NCBI RefSeq assembly: GCF_904063065.1
Contig: NZ_CAJFCL010000004.1
Coordinates: 1 to 64,000, forward strand
DNA length: 64,000 bases
DNA from: Pseudomonas paraversuta
GTDB lineage: Bacteria; Pseudomonadota; Gammaproteobacteria; Pseudomonadales; Pseudomonadaceae
Reading direction: 5' to 3'
Shown: positions 1 to 6,982 of the stretch, piece after piece
Layout of the letters: every line of letters begins with the position of its first letter
Numbering within the stretch: position 1 is the stretch's first letter
Made by a program: the position numbers and the translations under genes
Notes under the pieces: model-generated
The model's input: only the letters and a program-made list of their open reading frames with translations
Told to the model about the DNA's origin: nothing
The model's database searches: none

Positions 1-67
1 GATGCTGATAATCTTGTTGACTATCAGTCTGACTCCACAAGCACCCACACGAATTGCTTGATTCAGT

Positions 68-79
68 TGTTAAAGAGCG
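68..79 (-). promoter_or_regulatory. boxA-like antitermination element of the rRNA leader
   Basis: The minus strand reads cgctctttaaca, matching the bacterial boxA core (gctctttaa) bound by NusB/NusE for rRNA antitermination. It lies between promoter P3 and the start of the 16S gene, where rRNA boxA elements are expected. Confidence 0.75.
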
Positions 80-111
80 GTTGGTTAAGCTTTCGCTCAA
101 CCGAGGCGCGC

Positions 112-139
112 ATTCTACAGCAGCCTCTGTTGCTGTCAA
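112..139 (-). promoter_or_regulatory. rrn promoter P3 (proximal)
   Basis: On the minus strand: -35 TTGACA (134-139), a 16-bp spacer and -10 TAGAAT (112-117), with gcgcgcctc as the discriminator. An A/T-rich stretch (about 145-170) lies just upstream and could act as an UP element. This is the last promoter before the boxA element. Confidence 0.78.
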
Positions 140-220
140 GCGGTTATTTTCAGATGTTTTCAAAGTTTCCTTTGCAACATCAACCACTTGCGCTTTCGAT
201 CTCTCGTTAGCGGGAGGCGA

Positions 221-248
221 ATTTTACAGCGTTACACGCTGCTGTCAA
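221..248 (-). promoter_or_regulatory. rrn promoter P2 (middle)
   Basis: On the minus strand: -35 TTGACA (243-248), a 16-bp spacer and -10 TAAAAT (221-226), then tcgcctcc as the discriminator. Both the 16-bp spacer and the GC-rich stretch after the -10 match the neighbouring promoters. Confidence 0.78.
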
Positions 249-354
249 CACCTCATTTCCTGCTTCGATGACTTGAAGCTGACACTGCCGAAGAACCATC
301 CAACTCATTGAAACTCAAGGAGTTTTCCGTTTCGACTGCGCCGGAAGTGGGCGC

Positions 355-382
355 ATTATAGGCCGTTGGAATTCTGGGTCAA
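355..382 (-). promoter_or_regulatory. rrn promoter P1 (distal)
   Basis: On the minus strand there is a -35 of TTGACC (377-382), a 16-bp spacer and a perfect -10 of TATAAT (355-360), followed by a GC-rich discriminator (gcgccc). The GC-rich discriminator is the usual mark of a stable-RNA promoter under stringent control. It is the most upstream of three tandem sigma-70-type promoters. Confidence 0.8.
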
Positions 383-423
383 GGACTAATTTCACATTAG
401 TGTCATATTGCCTTTAATGCCCC

Positions 424-458
424 CAAAAGCAGAGGCCAGCCTGGCGGCTGGCCTCTCT
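424..458 (-). terminator. Intrinsic terminator of the bauA-mmsA transcript
   Basis: A perfect 11-bp stem (431-441 with 446-456) with a 4-nt loop is followed on the minus strand by gctttt. It lies 29 bases beyond the mmsA stop codon and insulates the catabolic genes from the rRNA promoters. Confidence 0.75.
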
Positions 459-484
459 TCATCTATATAGCGCTTTCGCGAGTC

Positions 485-1978
485 TTACAGACTCGGAAAT
501 GCAAACTGCGATGCCTCATGGCTAGCGCGTTGCGGCCAGCGCTGGGTGATTGCCTTGCGGCGCGTGTAAAAGCGCACACCATCCGGCCCGTACGCATGCA
601 GGTCGCCAAACAGCGAACGTTTCCATCCGCCAAAGCTGTGGTAAGCCACCGGCACCGGCAGCGGAACGTTAACGCCCACCATCCCCACTTCAATCTCGTC
701 GCAAAACAGACGCGCCGCTTCACCATCACGGGTGAAGATACACGTACCGTTGCCATATTCATGATCGTTGATCAGTTGCATTGCCGCTTCCAGGCTATTA
801 ACCCGCACGATGCAAAGTACCGGACCAAAAATCTCTTCTTTATAGATGCGCATCTCGGGTGTCACGCGGTCAAACAGGCAACCACCCAGGAAGAAGCCAT
901 CTTCGTGATCCTTGACGCTTAACCCGCGCCCATCAACCACCAGCTCAGCACCTGCCGTCACACCGTCCTGGACATAGCCGCTGACCTTGTCACGGGCCTG
1001 ACCGGAAACCAGTGGGCCCATATCCAGACCGCACGAAGTACCTGCGCCAATTTTCAACGCCTTGATTTGCGGAACCAACTTGGCCACCAGTGCATCGGCC
1101 ACCTGATCGCCTACACACACTGCAACCGAAATCGCCATGCAACGCTCGCCGCACGAACCATAGGCAGCGCCCATCAAAGCATTGACCGCGTTATCCAGAT
1201 CGGCATCCGGCATCAATACCGCATGGTTCTTGGCACCGCCCAAAGCCTGAACGCGCTTGCCGCGCTTAGTGCCTTCGGCATAGATGTATTCGGCAATCGG
1301 CGTCGACCCGACAAAACTCAAGGCCTTCACTTCTGGCGCTTCGATCAATGCATCCACAGCGGTCTTGTCACCATGGACCACGTTCATTACGCCTTTAGGC
1401 AAACCGGCTTCCTGCAACAACTGGGCAATCAACAGCGTCGAGCTCGGGTCACGTTCCGACGGCTTCAGAATGAAACAGTTACCGCACACAATGGCCAGCG
1501 GATACATCCACAGCGGCACCATGGCCGGGAAGTTGAAAGGCGTAATCCCCGCCACCACACCCAATGGCTGGAAGTCCGACCAGGCATCAATGTTCGGTCC
1601 TACGTTACGGCTGTATTCGCCCTTCAGGATTTCAGGAGCAGAACAGGCGTACTCGACGTTCTCGATTCCACGCTTCAACTCACCGGCTGCGTCTTCCAGC
1701 GTCTTGCCATGCTCTTCACTGATCAACTGCGAGATGCGTGCTTCGTTCTGTTCCAGAAGTTGCTTGAAACGGAACATCACTTGAGCGCGTTTGGCCGCAG
1801 GCGTATTACGCCACACCGGGAATGCTGCTTTGGCGGCATCGATAGCTTGTTGAATAGTCTCGCGACTGGCCAGTGGCACCTGATGAATCACTTTACCGGT
1901 CGACGGGTTGTACACATCGGCAGTGCGGCCAGAATCACTTACCATCTCGCCATTGATCAAATGTTGAATCGTGCTCAT
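485..1978 (-). CDS. mmsA: CoA-acylating methylmalonate/malonate semialdehyde dehydrogenase
   Basis: This 497-residue aldehyde dehydrogenase belongs to the MmsA/IolA subfamily, which oxidises (methyl)malonate semialdehyde with CoA and NAD to propionyl- or acetyl-CoA, releasing CO2. The nucleophilic cysteine is the second one in GSCGERCMA, near residue 283; ITPFNFPAMVPLWM and the FVGST motif are in the expected order. The ATG has a good ribosome site (GGAG, 5 bases away). It lies 85 bases downstream of a bauA-like transaminase on the same strand. That pairing suggests malonate semialdehyde from beta-alanine as the substrate, the role called BauC in P. aeruginosa; valine breakdown is the alternative. 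The enzyme family is clear, but the exact substrate is inferred from context. Confidence 0.92.
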   Translation of the reverse strand: MSTIQHLINGEMVSDSGRTADVYNPSTGKVIHQVPLASRETIQQAIDAAKAAFPVWRNTPAAKRAQVMFRFKQLLEQNEARISQLISEEHGKTLEDAAGELKRGIENVEYACSAPEILKGEYSRNVGPNIDAWSDFQPLGVVAGITPFNFPAMVPLWMYPLAIVCGNCFILKPSERDPSSTLLIAQLLQEAGLPKGVMNVVHGDKTAVDALIEAPEVKALSFVGSTPIAEYIYAEGTKRGKRVQALGGAKNHAVLMPDADLDNAVNALMGAAYGSCGERCMAISVAVCVGDQVADALVAKLVPQIKALKIGAGTSCGLDMGPLVSGQARDKVSGYVQDGVTAGAELVVDGRGLSVKDHEDGFFLGGCLFDRVTPEMRIYKEEIFGPVLCIVRVNSLEAAMQLINDHEYGNGTCIFTRDGEAARLFCDEIEVGMVGVNVPLPVPVAYHSFGGWKRSLFGDLHAYGPDGVRFYTRRKAITQRWPQRASHEASQFAFPSL

Positions 1979-2063
1979 TGGAGCTCCAAAAAGTTGTCCA
2001 CAGGCGCGAACAGTGCGCGCCTGTCAAAATTCAAAAAAGTCCCTTCTATATAGATAGAAGAAA

Positions 2064-3413
2064 TCAGTCGATCTGATTCAGCGCTTCGCCGACCGCATCG
2101 AACAGGCGATCCAGTTCCTGCGGCTTGCTATTGAAAGTCGGCCCGAATTGCAGAGTGTCACCGCCGTAACGCACGTAGAAGCCGGCCTTCCACAACTTCA
2201 TCGCGGCATCGAACGGGCGCACAATCGCATCGCCATCGCGCGGAGCAATCTGAATCGCACCGGCCAGGCCGTAGTTGCGAATATCGATGACGTTCTTCAC
2301 GCCCTTCAGACCATGCAACGCATTCTCGAAATGCGGTGCAACTTGCGCCACGCTCTGCACCAGGTTTTCTTTTTGCAAAAGATCCAGGGCCGCCAGACCC
2401 GCAGCACACGCCACCGGATGAGCCGAATAGGTATACCCGTGCGGGAATTCAACCGCGTACTCAGGCGTCGGTTGATTCATGAAGGTGTGATAGATCTCGC
2501 TGGTAGCAATCACTGCGCCCATAGGGATCGCACCGTTAGTGACCTGCTTGGCAATACACATCAAGTCTGGCGTCACACCGAAGCTGTCGGCACCGAACAT
2601 CGAGCCTGTGCGACCAAACCCGGTAATCACCTCATCAAAGACCAGCAGGATGTTGTGCTGATCACAGATTTCACGCAGACGTTTCAGATAACCCTGTGGC
2701 GGCACCAGCACACCGGCAGAGCCTGCCATCGGCTCCACAAACACGGCCGCGATGTTCGAAGCGTCATGCAGTTCGATCAACTTGAGCAGTTCATCGGCCA
2801 ATGCAATCCCGCCCAACTCGGGCATACCGCGAGAGAACGCGTTGCTGGCCAGCAGTGTGTGCGGCAGATGATCAACATCCATCATCGCCTGACCAAACAT
2901 CTTACGGTTGCCGTTCACACCGCCCAGACTGGTACCCGCGATGTTCACCCCGTGATATCCACGAGCACGACCAATCATCTTGGTTTTGCTCGACTGGCCT
3001 TTCAAGCGCCAGTAAGCGCGGACCATTTTCACTGCGGTATCCGCGCACTCCGAACCCGAGTCAGTGAAGAACACGTGATTCAGGTTGCCCGGCGTCAGCT
3101 CAGTGATCTTCTCGGCCAGCTGGAACGACAGTGGATGCCCGTACTGGAACGCCGGCGAGTAATCGAGGGTGCCCAACTGCTTTGAAACAGCTTCCTGAAT
3201 TTCTTTGCGGGTATGCCCTGCGCCACAGGTCCATAGACCTGACAGTGAATCGTAAATTTGCCGACCCTTATCGTCCGTCAAATAGCTCCCTTTGGCCCCC
3301 ACGATAAAACGCGGGTCACGATGGAAGTTACGGTTAGCGGTGTAAGGCATCCAGTGGGCATCCAGCTTGAGCTGGCTAGTCACTGTTATTTCGGCGTTTT
3401 CAGGCATGTTCAT
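2064..3413 (-). CDS. bauA: Beta-alanine (omega-amino acid):pyruvate aminotransferase
   Basis: This is a class III PLP-dependent aminotransferase of about 449 residues, cytosolic. It moves the amino group of beta-alanine or another omega-amino acid to pyruvate, giving malonate semialdehyde and alanine. Visible features are the early WMPYTANR segment typical of omega-transaminases, VFDEVITGFGRTG (the cofactor-binding Asp) and CIAKQVTNGAIPMG with the Schiff-base lysine near residue 289. I chose the ATG at 3413 because GAGG lies 8 bases upstream; a TTG six bases earlier would sit too close to that site. The downstream mmsA would consume the product, and a divergent LysR gene probably controls both. 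The name BauA follows P. aeruginosa; the exact amine specificity cannot be read from the sequence. Confidence 0.88.
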   Translation of the reverse strand: MNMPENAEITVTSQLKLDAHWMPYTANRNFHRDPRFIVGAKGSYLTDDKGRQIYDSLSGLWTCGAGHTRKEIQEAVSKQLGTLDYSPAFQYGHPLSFQLAEKITELTPGNLNHVFFTDSGSECADTAVKMVRAYWRLKGQSSKTKMIGRARGYHGVNIAGTSLGGVNGNRKMFGQAMMDVDHLPHTLLASNAFSRGMPELGGIALADELLKLIELHDASNIAAVFVEPMAGSAGVLVPPQGYLKRLREICDQHNILLVFDEVITGFGRTGSMFGADSFGVTPDLMCIAKQVTNGAIPMGAVIATSEIYHTFMNQPTPEYAVEFPHGYTYSAHPVACAAGLAALDLLQKENLVQSVAQVAPHFENALHGLKGVKNVIDIRNYGLAGAIQIAPRDGDAIVRPFDAAMKLWKAGFYVRYGGDTLQFGPTFNSKPQELDRLFDAVGEALNQID

Positions 3414-3536
3414 GGGCAAAACCTCGCAGAGCAGAAAGCGGCGTGGGATTGAAAGCGTTGTTGCAGCTAAATTGCCATGGCTATAAAGTCGGTGAAATCC
3501 AACTCTTCTAACCTTTAGTCAGGCCTCCACTAAACT

Positions 3537-4457
3537 ATGAGCAGCCGTCGTCCCGATGCACTGGCCCAAGTCAGCGATTTTGATATTCGATTGCTGCGTA
3601 TTTTCCGCAGCGTGGTGGAATGCGGCGGGTTCTCGGCGGCAGAAACGGTGCTCGGCATTGGCCGCTCGGCCATCAGTCAGCAGATGAGTGACCTGGAACA
3701 ACGACTGGGTTTACGCCTGTGTCAGCGTGGGCGGGCGGGATTTTCTCTGACAGAAGAAGGCCGCGAGGTTTATCAGTCATCACTCCAGTTGCTGGGGGCA
3801 CTCGAAAGTTTTCGTACCGAGGTCAACGGCCTGCATCACCACCTGCGCGGTGAACTGACGATTGGGCTAACCGACAACCTGGTCACCCTGCCCCACATGC
3901 GTATCACCCATGCCCTGTCCCAACTCAAAGAGCGCGGGCCCGATGTACAAATTCACATTCGAATGATCGCCCCCAATGAAGTAGAGCAAGGGGTTCTCGA
4001 CGGCCGCTTGCATGTAGGCGTCGTACCCCAGGCAAGTGCGCTGTCGGGTCTTGAGTACCAACCGTTGTACAGCGAGCGCTCACTGCTCTATTGCGCTGTG
4101 GGCCACCCGTTGTTTTATGTCGATGATCGGCAACTGGCCGACCAGCGTCTCAACGAACAGGATGCCATTGCCCCTACTTTCCGCCTGCCTTCCGAGATCC
4201 AGGCGCACTACCAGGCACTTAATTGCACCGCCAGCGCGTCAGATCGCGAAGGCATGGCTTTTCTGATTCTGACCGGGCGCTACATCGGCTACCTGCCCGA
4301 TCATTACGCCAGCCTGTGGGTGCAACAAGGCCGCCTGCGGGCCTTGAAAGCCAAAACCCGCTTTTATGACTTGAGTCTGGCCTCGGTCACACGTAAAGGT
4401 CGACGTCCGCATCTGGTGCTGGAAAGTTTCCTTGAGAGCCTGGAAGCGACGCGCTAA
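3537..4457 (+). CDS. LysR-family regulator divergent to the bauA-mmsA genes
   Basis: This 306-residue LysR-type regulator has an N-terminal winged helix-turn-helix (about residues 12-70; GGFSAAETVLGIGRSAISQQ is the DNA-reading segment) and a C-terminal periplasmic-binding-like effector domain. It is transcribed away from bauA with only 123 bases between the start codons, the usual arrangement for a LysR activator of its neighbour. By position it corresponds to BauR of P. aeruginosa, which responds to beta-alanine; this is inference. The ribosome site before the ATG is weak. Confidence 0.85.
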   Translation: MSSRRPDALAQVSDFDIRLLRIFRSVVECGGFSAAETVLGIGRSAISQQMSDLEQRLGLRLCQRGRAGFSLTEEGREVYQSSLQLLGALESFRTEVNGLHHHLRGELTIGLTDNLVTLPHMRITHALSQLKERGPDVQIHIRMIAPNEVEQGVLDGRLHVGVVPQASALSGLEYQPLYSERSLLYCAVGHPLFYVDDRQLADQRLNEQDAIAPTFRLPSEIQAHYQALNCTASASDREGMAFLILTGRYIGYLPDHYASLWVQQGRLRALKAKTRFYDLSLASVTRKGRRPHLVLESFLESLEATR

Positions 4458-4504
4458 CGTGAAACTGCAGCGAAAGCTCCCACAAAGATTGCTCTGGAAA
4501 ACCT

Positions 4505-5155
4505 ATGACCTTTGAAATCCCCGCCCACGATGGCAAGCCGGCTGGCCGTATTCGTCAAAAGAACGAAGAGGTCATTCTCAAGGCCGCAGAGGATGAATTT
4601 GCCCGTCATGGGTTCAAAGGCACCAGCATGAACACCATCGCGCTCAAGGCCGGCCTGCCAAAAGCCAACCTGCACTACTACTTCACCAACAAGCTGGGGC
4701 TCTATATTGCGGTATTGAGCAATATCATCGAATTGTGGGACCGCACCTTCAATACCCTGACCGCCGCAGACGATCCGGCCCAGGCACTCAGCCGTTACAT
4801 CCGCGCCAAGATGGAGTTCTCACGCCAACAGCCACAGGCCTCCCGTGTATTTGCAATGGAAATCATCAGCGGTGGCGCCTGTCTGACCGAATACTTCACC
4901 CAGGACTACCGCATTTGGTTCCAGGGCCGGGCGGCCGTGTTTCAAGCCTGGATAGATGCCGGAAAAATGGACCCGGTCGACCCGGTACACCTGATTTTCC
5001 TGTTATGGGGCAGCACCCAGCATTACGCTGACTTCGCGACCCAAATCTGCCGCGTATCGGGGCGCTCGCGTTTGACCAGGCAAGACATGCAAGACGCCAG
5101 CGACAACCTGATCCGTATCATCCTCAAAGGCTGCGGCCTGACGCCTACCGTCTAA
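4505..5155 (+). CDS. TetR-family regulator, RutR/YcdC-like
   Basis: The 216-residue protein has an N-terminal TetR helix-turn-helix (about residues 20-68, with FKGTSMNTIALKAGLPKANLHYYF readable as overlapping pieces of the recognition region) and a C-terminal domain of the RutR/YcdC type. E. coli RutR binds uracil and controls pyrimidine catabolism. In Pseudomonas, pyrimidine breakdown yields beta-alanine, which would fit the neighbouring bauA-mmsA genes, although the pyrimidine genes themselves are not in the window. It lies 47 bases after the LysR gene on the same strand and 13 bases before yigZ, so these genes may be co-transcribed. The family is firm; the effector is inferred. Confidence 0.82.
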   Translation: MTFEIPAHDGKPAGRIRQKNEEVILKAAEDEFARHGFKGTSMNTIALKAGLPKANLHYYFTNKLGLYIAVLSNIIELWDRTFNTLTAADDPAQALSRYIRAKMEFSRQQPQASRVFAMEIISGGACLTEYFTQDYRIWFQGRAAVFQAWIDAGKMDPVDPVHLIFLLWGSTQHYADFATQICRVSGRSRLTRQDMQDASDNLIRIILKGCGLTPTV

Positions 5156-5168
5156 GTCTGGAACCGAC

Positions 5169-5771
5169 ATGCCTTCGACCCTCCTGGGTCTTTGCGAATA
5201 CCGCGAAGAAATCCGAAAAAGCCGCTTTATCACCCTCGCCGCGCCGATCACCAATGCTCAACAGGCACAGGACTTTATCGAGCAACATAGCGACCTGAAT
5301 GCCTCGCACAATTGCTGGGCCTGGAAACACGGTGATCAATATCGCAGCAGTGACGACGGCGAACCCGGCGGCACCGCTGGCCGGCCGATACTGTCAGCTA
5401 TCGAGGCCCAGGACTGCGATCAGGTCGTGGTACTGGTCATTCGCTGGTATGGCGGCATCCAGCTGGGAACCGGCGGGCTGGCACGGGCTTACGGCGGCGG
5501 CGCCAACAAATGCCTGCAGGGCGCAGAAAAGCTGAGGTTGATTAGCCGTGTTGCGCTGGACTGCTCGTGCAACTTCAGCGAACTGGCACTGATTAAACTG
5601 CGGGTGGCCGAATCAGGAGGTTTGCTGATCAATGAAACCTTCACCGCCAATGGCGTTGACCTGCAACTGGCACTGGCCGAAGAACAGATCGCCCCTCTAC
5701 AGCAACAACTGGCCAGTATCAGTCGCGGCAGGATTTTGCTGCACCGGCGCGAGCTCGGCACAGAGGAGTAA
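5169..5771 (+). CDS. yigZ: YigZ/IMPACT family protein (UPF0029)
   Basis: This 200-residue protein has the YigZ architecture: an N-terminal IMPACT-like (UPF0029) domain with KSRFITLAAPI, SHNCWAWKHG and DDGEPGGTAGRPIL, followed by a small C-terminal RNA-binding-like domain. The conserved GEPGGTAG and RWYGGIQLGTGGLARAY motifs are intact, and the length matches the family. The molecular role of bacterial YigZ is unsettled; nucleic-acid or ribosome binding has been proposed from structure. It follows the TetR gene by 13 bases and ends before a 481-base gene-free stretch. Confidence 0.85.
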   Translation: MPSTLLGLCEYREEIRKSRFITLAAPITNAQQAQDFIEQHSDLNASHNCWAWKHGDQYRSSDDGEPGGTAGRPILSAIEAQDCDQVVVLVIRWYGGIQLGTGGLARAYGGGANKCLQGAEKLRLISRVALDCSCNFSELALIKLRVAESGGLLINETFTANGVDLQLALAEEQIAPLQQQLASISRGRILLHRRELGTEE

Positions 5772-5795
5772 ATACGCCATATCCTTCCCCCGGAC

Positions 5796-5900
5796 TTGCC
5801 CACAGTCACTGTGCACCCAACTGTGGATAACCTGAGTACACAAGGCTGCAGCCCTTGTGTCACGGGCATTGCACAGGTTTGTACGTTTTTTGACCTGCTT
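5796..5900 (+). repeat. Copy 1 of the 202-bp-period DnaA-box module
   Basis: The copy contains, in order, the perfect palindrome CACAGTCACTGTG (5801-5813), 8 bases, TGTGGATAA (5822-5830, the complement of the consensus DnaA box TTATCCACA), and TTTGTACGTTTTTT followed by GACC (5878 onward). All three blocks recur in copy 2 with an identical offset of 202, while the sequence between blocks differs. Confidence 0.8.
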
Positions 5901-5997
5901 TCTTCAAAACAAAGAAAATCTATTTAAAAACAGTCATTTAGACAAGGTTATCGCGGTTAGAACAAAGCAGCCCGGTGCTTATACCCCTCAACCGAAG

Positions 5998-6102
5998 TTG
6001 CACACAGTTACTGTGGAACAACCTGTGGATAACCCGTGCAAATACCCCGCGAATTCAATCTGCGTAACGCCTGCTTATCTTTGTACGTTTTTTAACCAAA
6101 AC
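5998..6102 (+). repeat. Copy 2 of the 202-bp-period DnaA-box module
   Basis: The copy contains CACAGTTACTGTG (6003-6015), 8 bases, TGTGGATAA (6024-6032, a perfect DnaA-type box) and TTTGTACGTTTTTT followed by AACC (6080 onward). The one difference from copy 1 in the palindrome is at its centre base, so the symmetry is kept. This pattern of conservation suggests selection on these blocks rather than a recent copy. Confidence 0.8.
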
Positions 6103-6252
6103 GACATTTAAACAACCATAGCCTGACGCGCCCTGAAACTCTCTCCTACCTGAACAAAGGAACAGGCCCACACCTCAAAGCTGGGCACTCGCACAGCGAT
6201 GGAGTAAAAACCTTTACGGTGAATTCCCTTTAGCTCTAGAAGGACGCTACTC

Positions 6253-6939
6253 ATGACAGCAAAACATGCACTGATTATCGGAGCTTCACGCGGATTGGGA
6301 CTGGGCCTGGTCAAAGAGTTACTCAAGGACGGCTGGCAAGTCACCGCGACTGTCCGCGATCCCAATAAAGCCGACGCCTTGAAATCACTGGGCCAAGTGA
6401 GCATTGAGCAACTGGACATCGACAACCACCAGGCCATCAAGGCATTGAGCAACAGGTTGAACAACCAGGTCTTCGACCTGCTGTTCATCAATGCCGGCAT
6501 CAAAGGCCCGGATGATCAATGGTCGGGCAACGCAACCCTGGCTGAGGTTGGCCAGTTGTTTTATACCAACAGCGTGGCGCCAATTAATCTGGCGAAAGCG
6601 TTTGTCAGTAAAGTCCGAAAAGACAGCGGCGTACTGGCCTTCATGAGTTCGGTGCTGGGCAGCATCACTGTGCCGGACGCGCCTGAAATGGCGCTCTATA
6701 AAGCCAGCAAGGCTGCACTCAACTCCATGACCACGACCTTTGTGCATCAGGAACTGGGGGACAACAATCCCACCGTTCTCTCCATGCATCCGGGCTGGGT
6801 AAAAACCGACATGGGCGGCGAAGGTGCCGAGATCGATGTCGAAACCAGCACCCGGGGCCTCGTTGAACAAGTCAAAGCCTACGCAGGCAAAGGCGGCCAT
6901 CACTTTATCGACTACAAAGGCCAGACAATTCCCTGGTAA
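6253..6939 (+). CDS. Short-chain dehydrogenase/reductase (C-factor-like)
   Basis: This 228-residue classical SDR is probably cytosolic and NAD(P)H dependent. It has the Rossmann motif GASRGLGLG at the N-terminus, NAG (FINAGI) in the middle and the catalytic pair YKASK with an upstream serine (FMSSVLGS). Overall it resembles the CsgA/C-factor branch of SDRs, which act on small carbonyl substrates; the actual substrate is unknown. The ATG is preceded by an AAGGA-like ribosome site. It stands alone between the twin-module region and a terminator shared with the converging antiporter gene. Confidence 0.85.
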   Translation: MTAKHALIIGASRGLGLGLVKELLKDGWQVTATVRDPNKADALKSLGQVSIEQLDIDNHQAIKALSNRLNNQVFDLLFINAGIKGPDDQWSGNATLAEVGQLFYTNSVAPINLAKAFVSKVRKDSGVLAFMSSVLGSITVPDAPEMALYKASKAALNSMTTTFVHQELGDNNPTVLSMHPGWVKTDMGGEGAEIDVETSTRGLVEQVKAYAGKGGHHFIDYKGQTIPW

Positions 6940-6943
6940 GCAA

Positions 6944-6979
6944 CCGCTGAGCCCGCTCCCGACGGACCGGGCTCAGCGG
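6944..6979. terminator. Hairpin terminator between converging genes
   Basis: A 12-bp perfect stem (6944-6955 with 6968-6979, arms ccgctgagcccg and cgggctcagcgg) with a 12-base loop sits between the SDR gene and the antiporter gene, which converge on it. It has no long T-run on either side, so termination strength is uncertain. Confidence 0.6.
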
Positions 6980-6982
6980 TGG

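Larger units (their letters stand above)
1..382 (-). other. 5' leader and promoter region of an rRNA operon
   Basis: Read on the minus strand, this is the classic Pseudomonas rRNA leader: promoters, a boxA antitermination element, then the conserved text that precedes the 16S gene (gcaattcgtgtgggtgcttg and, near base 1, a segment ending in gattatcagcatc). The 16S gene itself is outside the window to the left, so transcription runs out of the window. No protein gene is credible here; the one open frame on the plus strand (54-311) has no recognisable product and lies over the promoters. The assignment rests on remembered Pseudomonas leader sequences and on the layout. Confidence 0.88.
5772..6252. 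other. Gene-free stretch with a duplicated DnaA-box module
   Basis: This stretch of 481 bases has no credible gene. It holds two copies of a module (listed separately) exactly 202 bp apart. Between them is a strongly A/T-rich segment (about 5884-5950), and a near-perfect hairpin lies at 5838-5860 with arms acacaagg and ccttgtgt. The right end should contain the promoter of the following short-chain dehydrogenase gene, but no convincing -35/-10 pair was picked out. Confidence 0.7.

Noticed and set aside
54..311. Open frame of 85 codons over the rRNA leader
   Set aside because: It lies over two rRNA promoters and the boxA on the other strand and resembles no protein family.
1067..2053. Long open frame opposite mmsA
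   Set aside because: It is a shadow of the GC-rich codon positions of the real gene; no family, no ribosome site.
2148..3185. Long open frame opposite bauA
   Set aside because: Same reason: antisense of a clear transaminase and without recognisable motifs.
5772..6252. Chromosomal replication origin (oriC) at the twin DnaA-box module
   Set aside because: Only two perfect DnaA boxes were found, and dnaA, dnaN, rpmH and gyrB are absent; a regulatory or titration site is a better reading.
6385..6903. Open frame opposite the SDR gene
   Set aside because: The plus-strand protein has all SDR motifs; the reverse frame has none.
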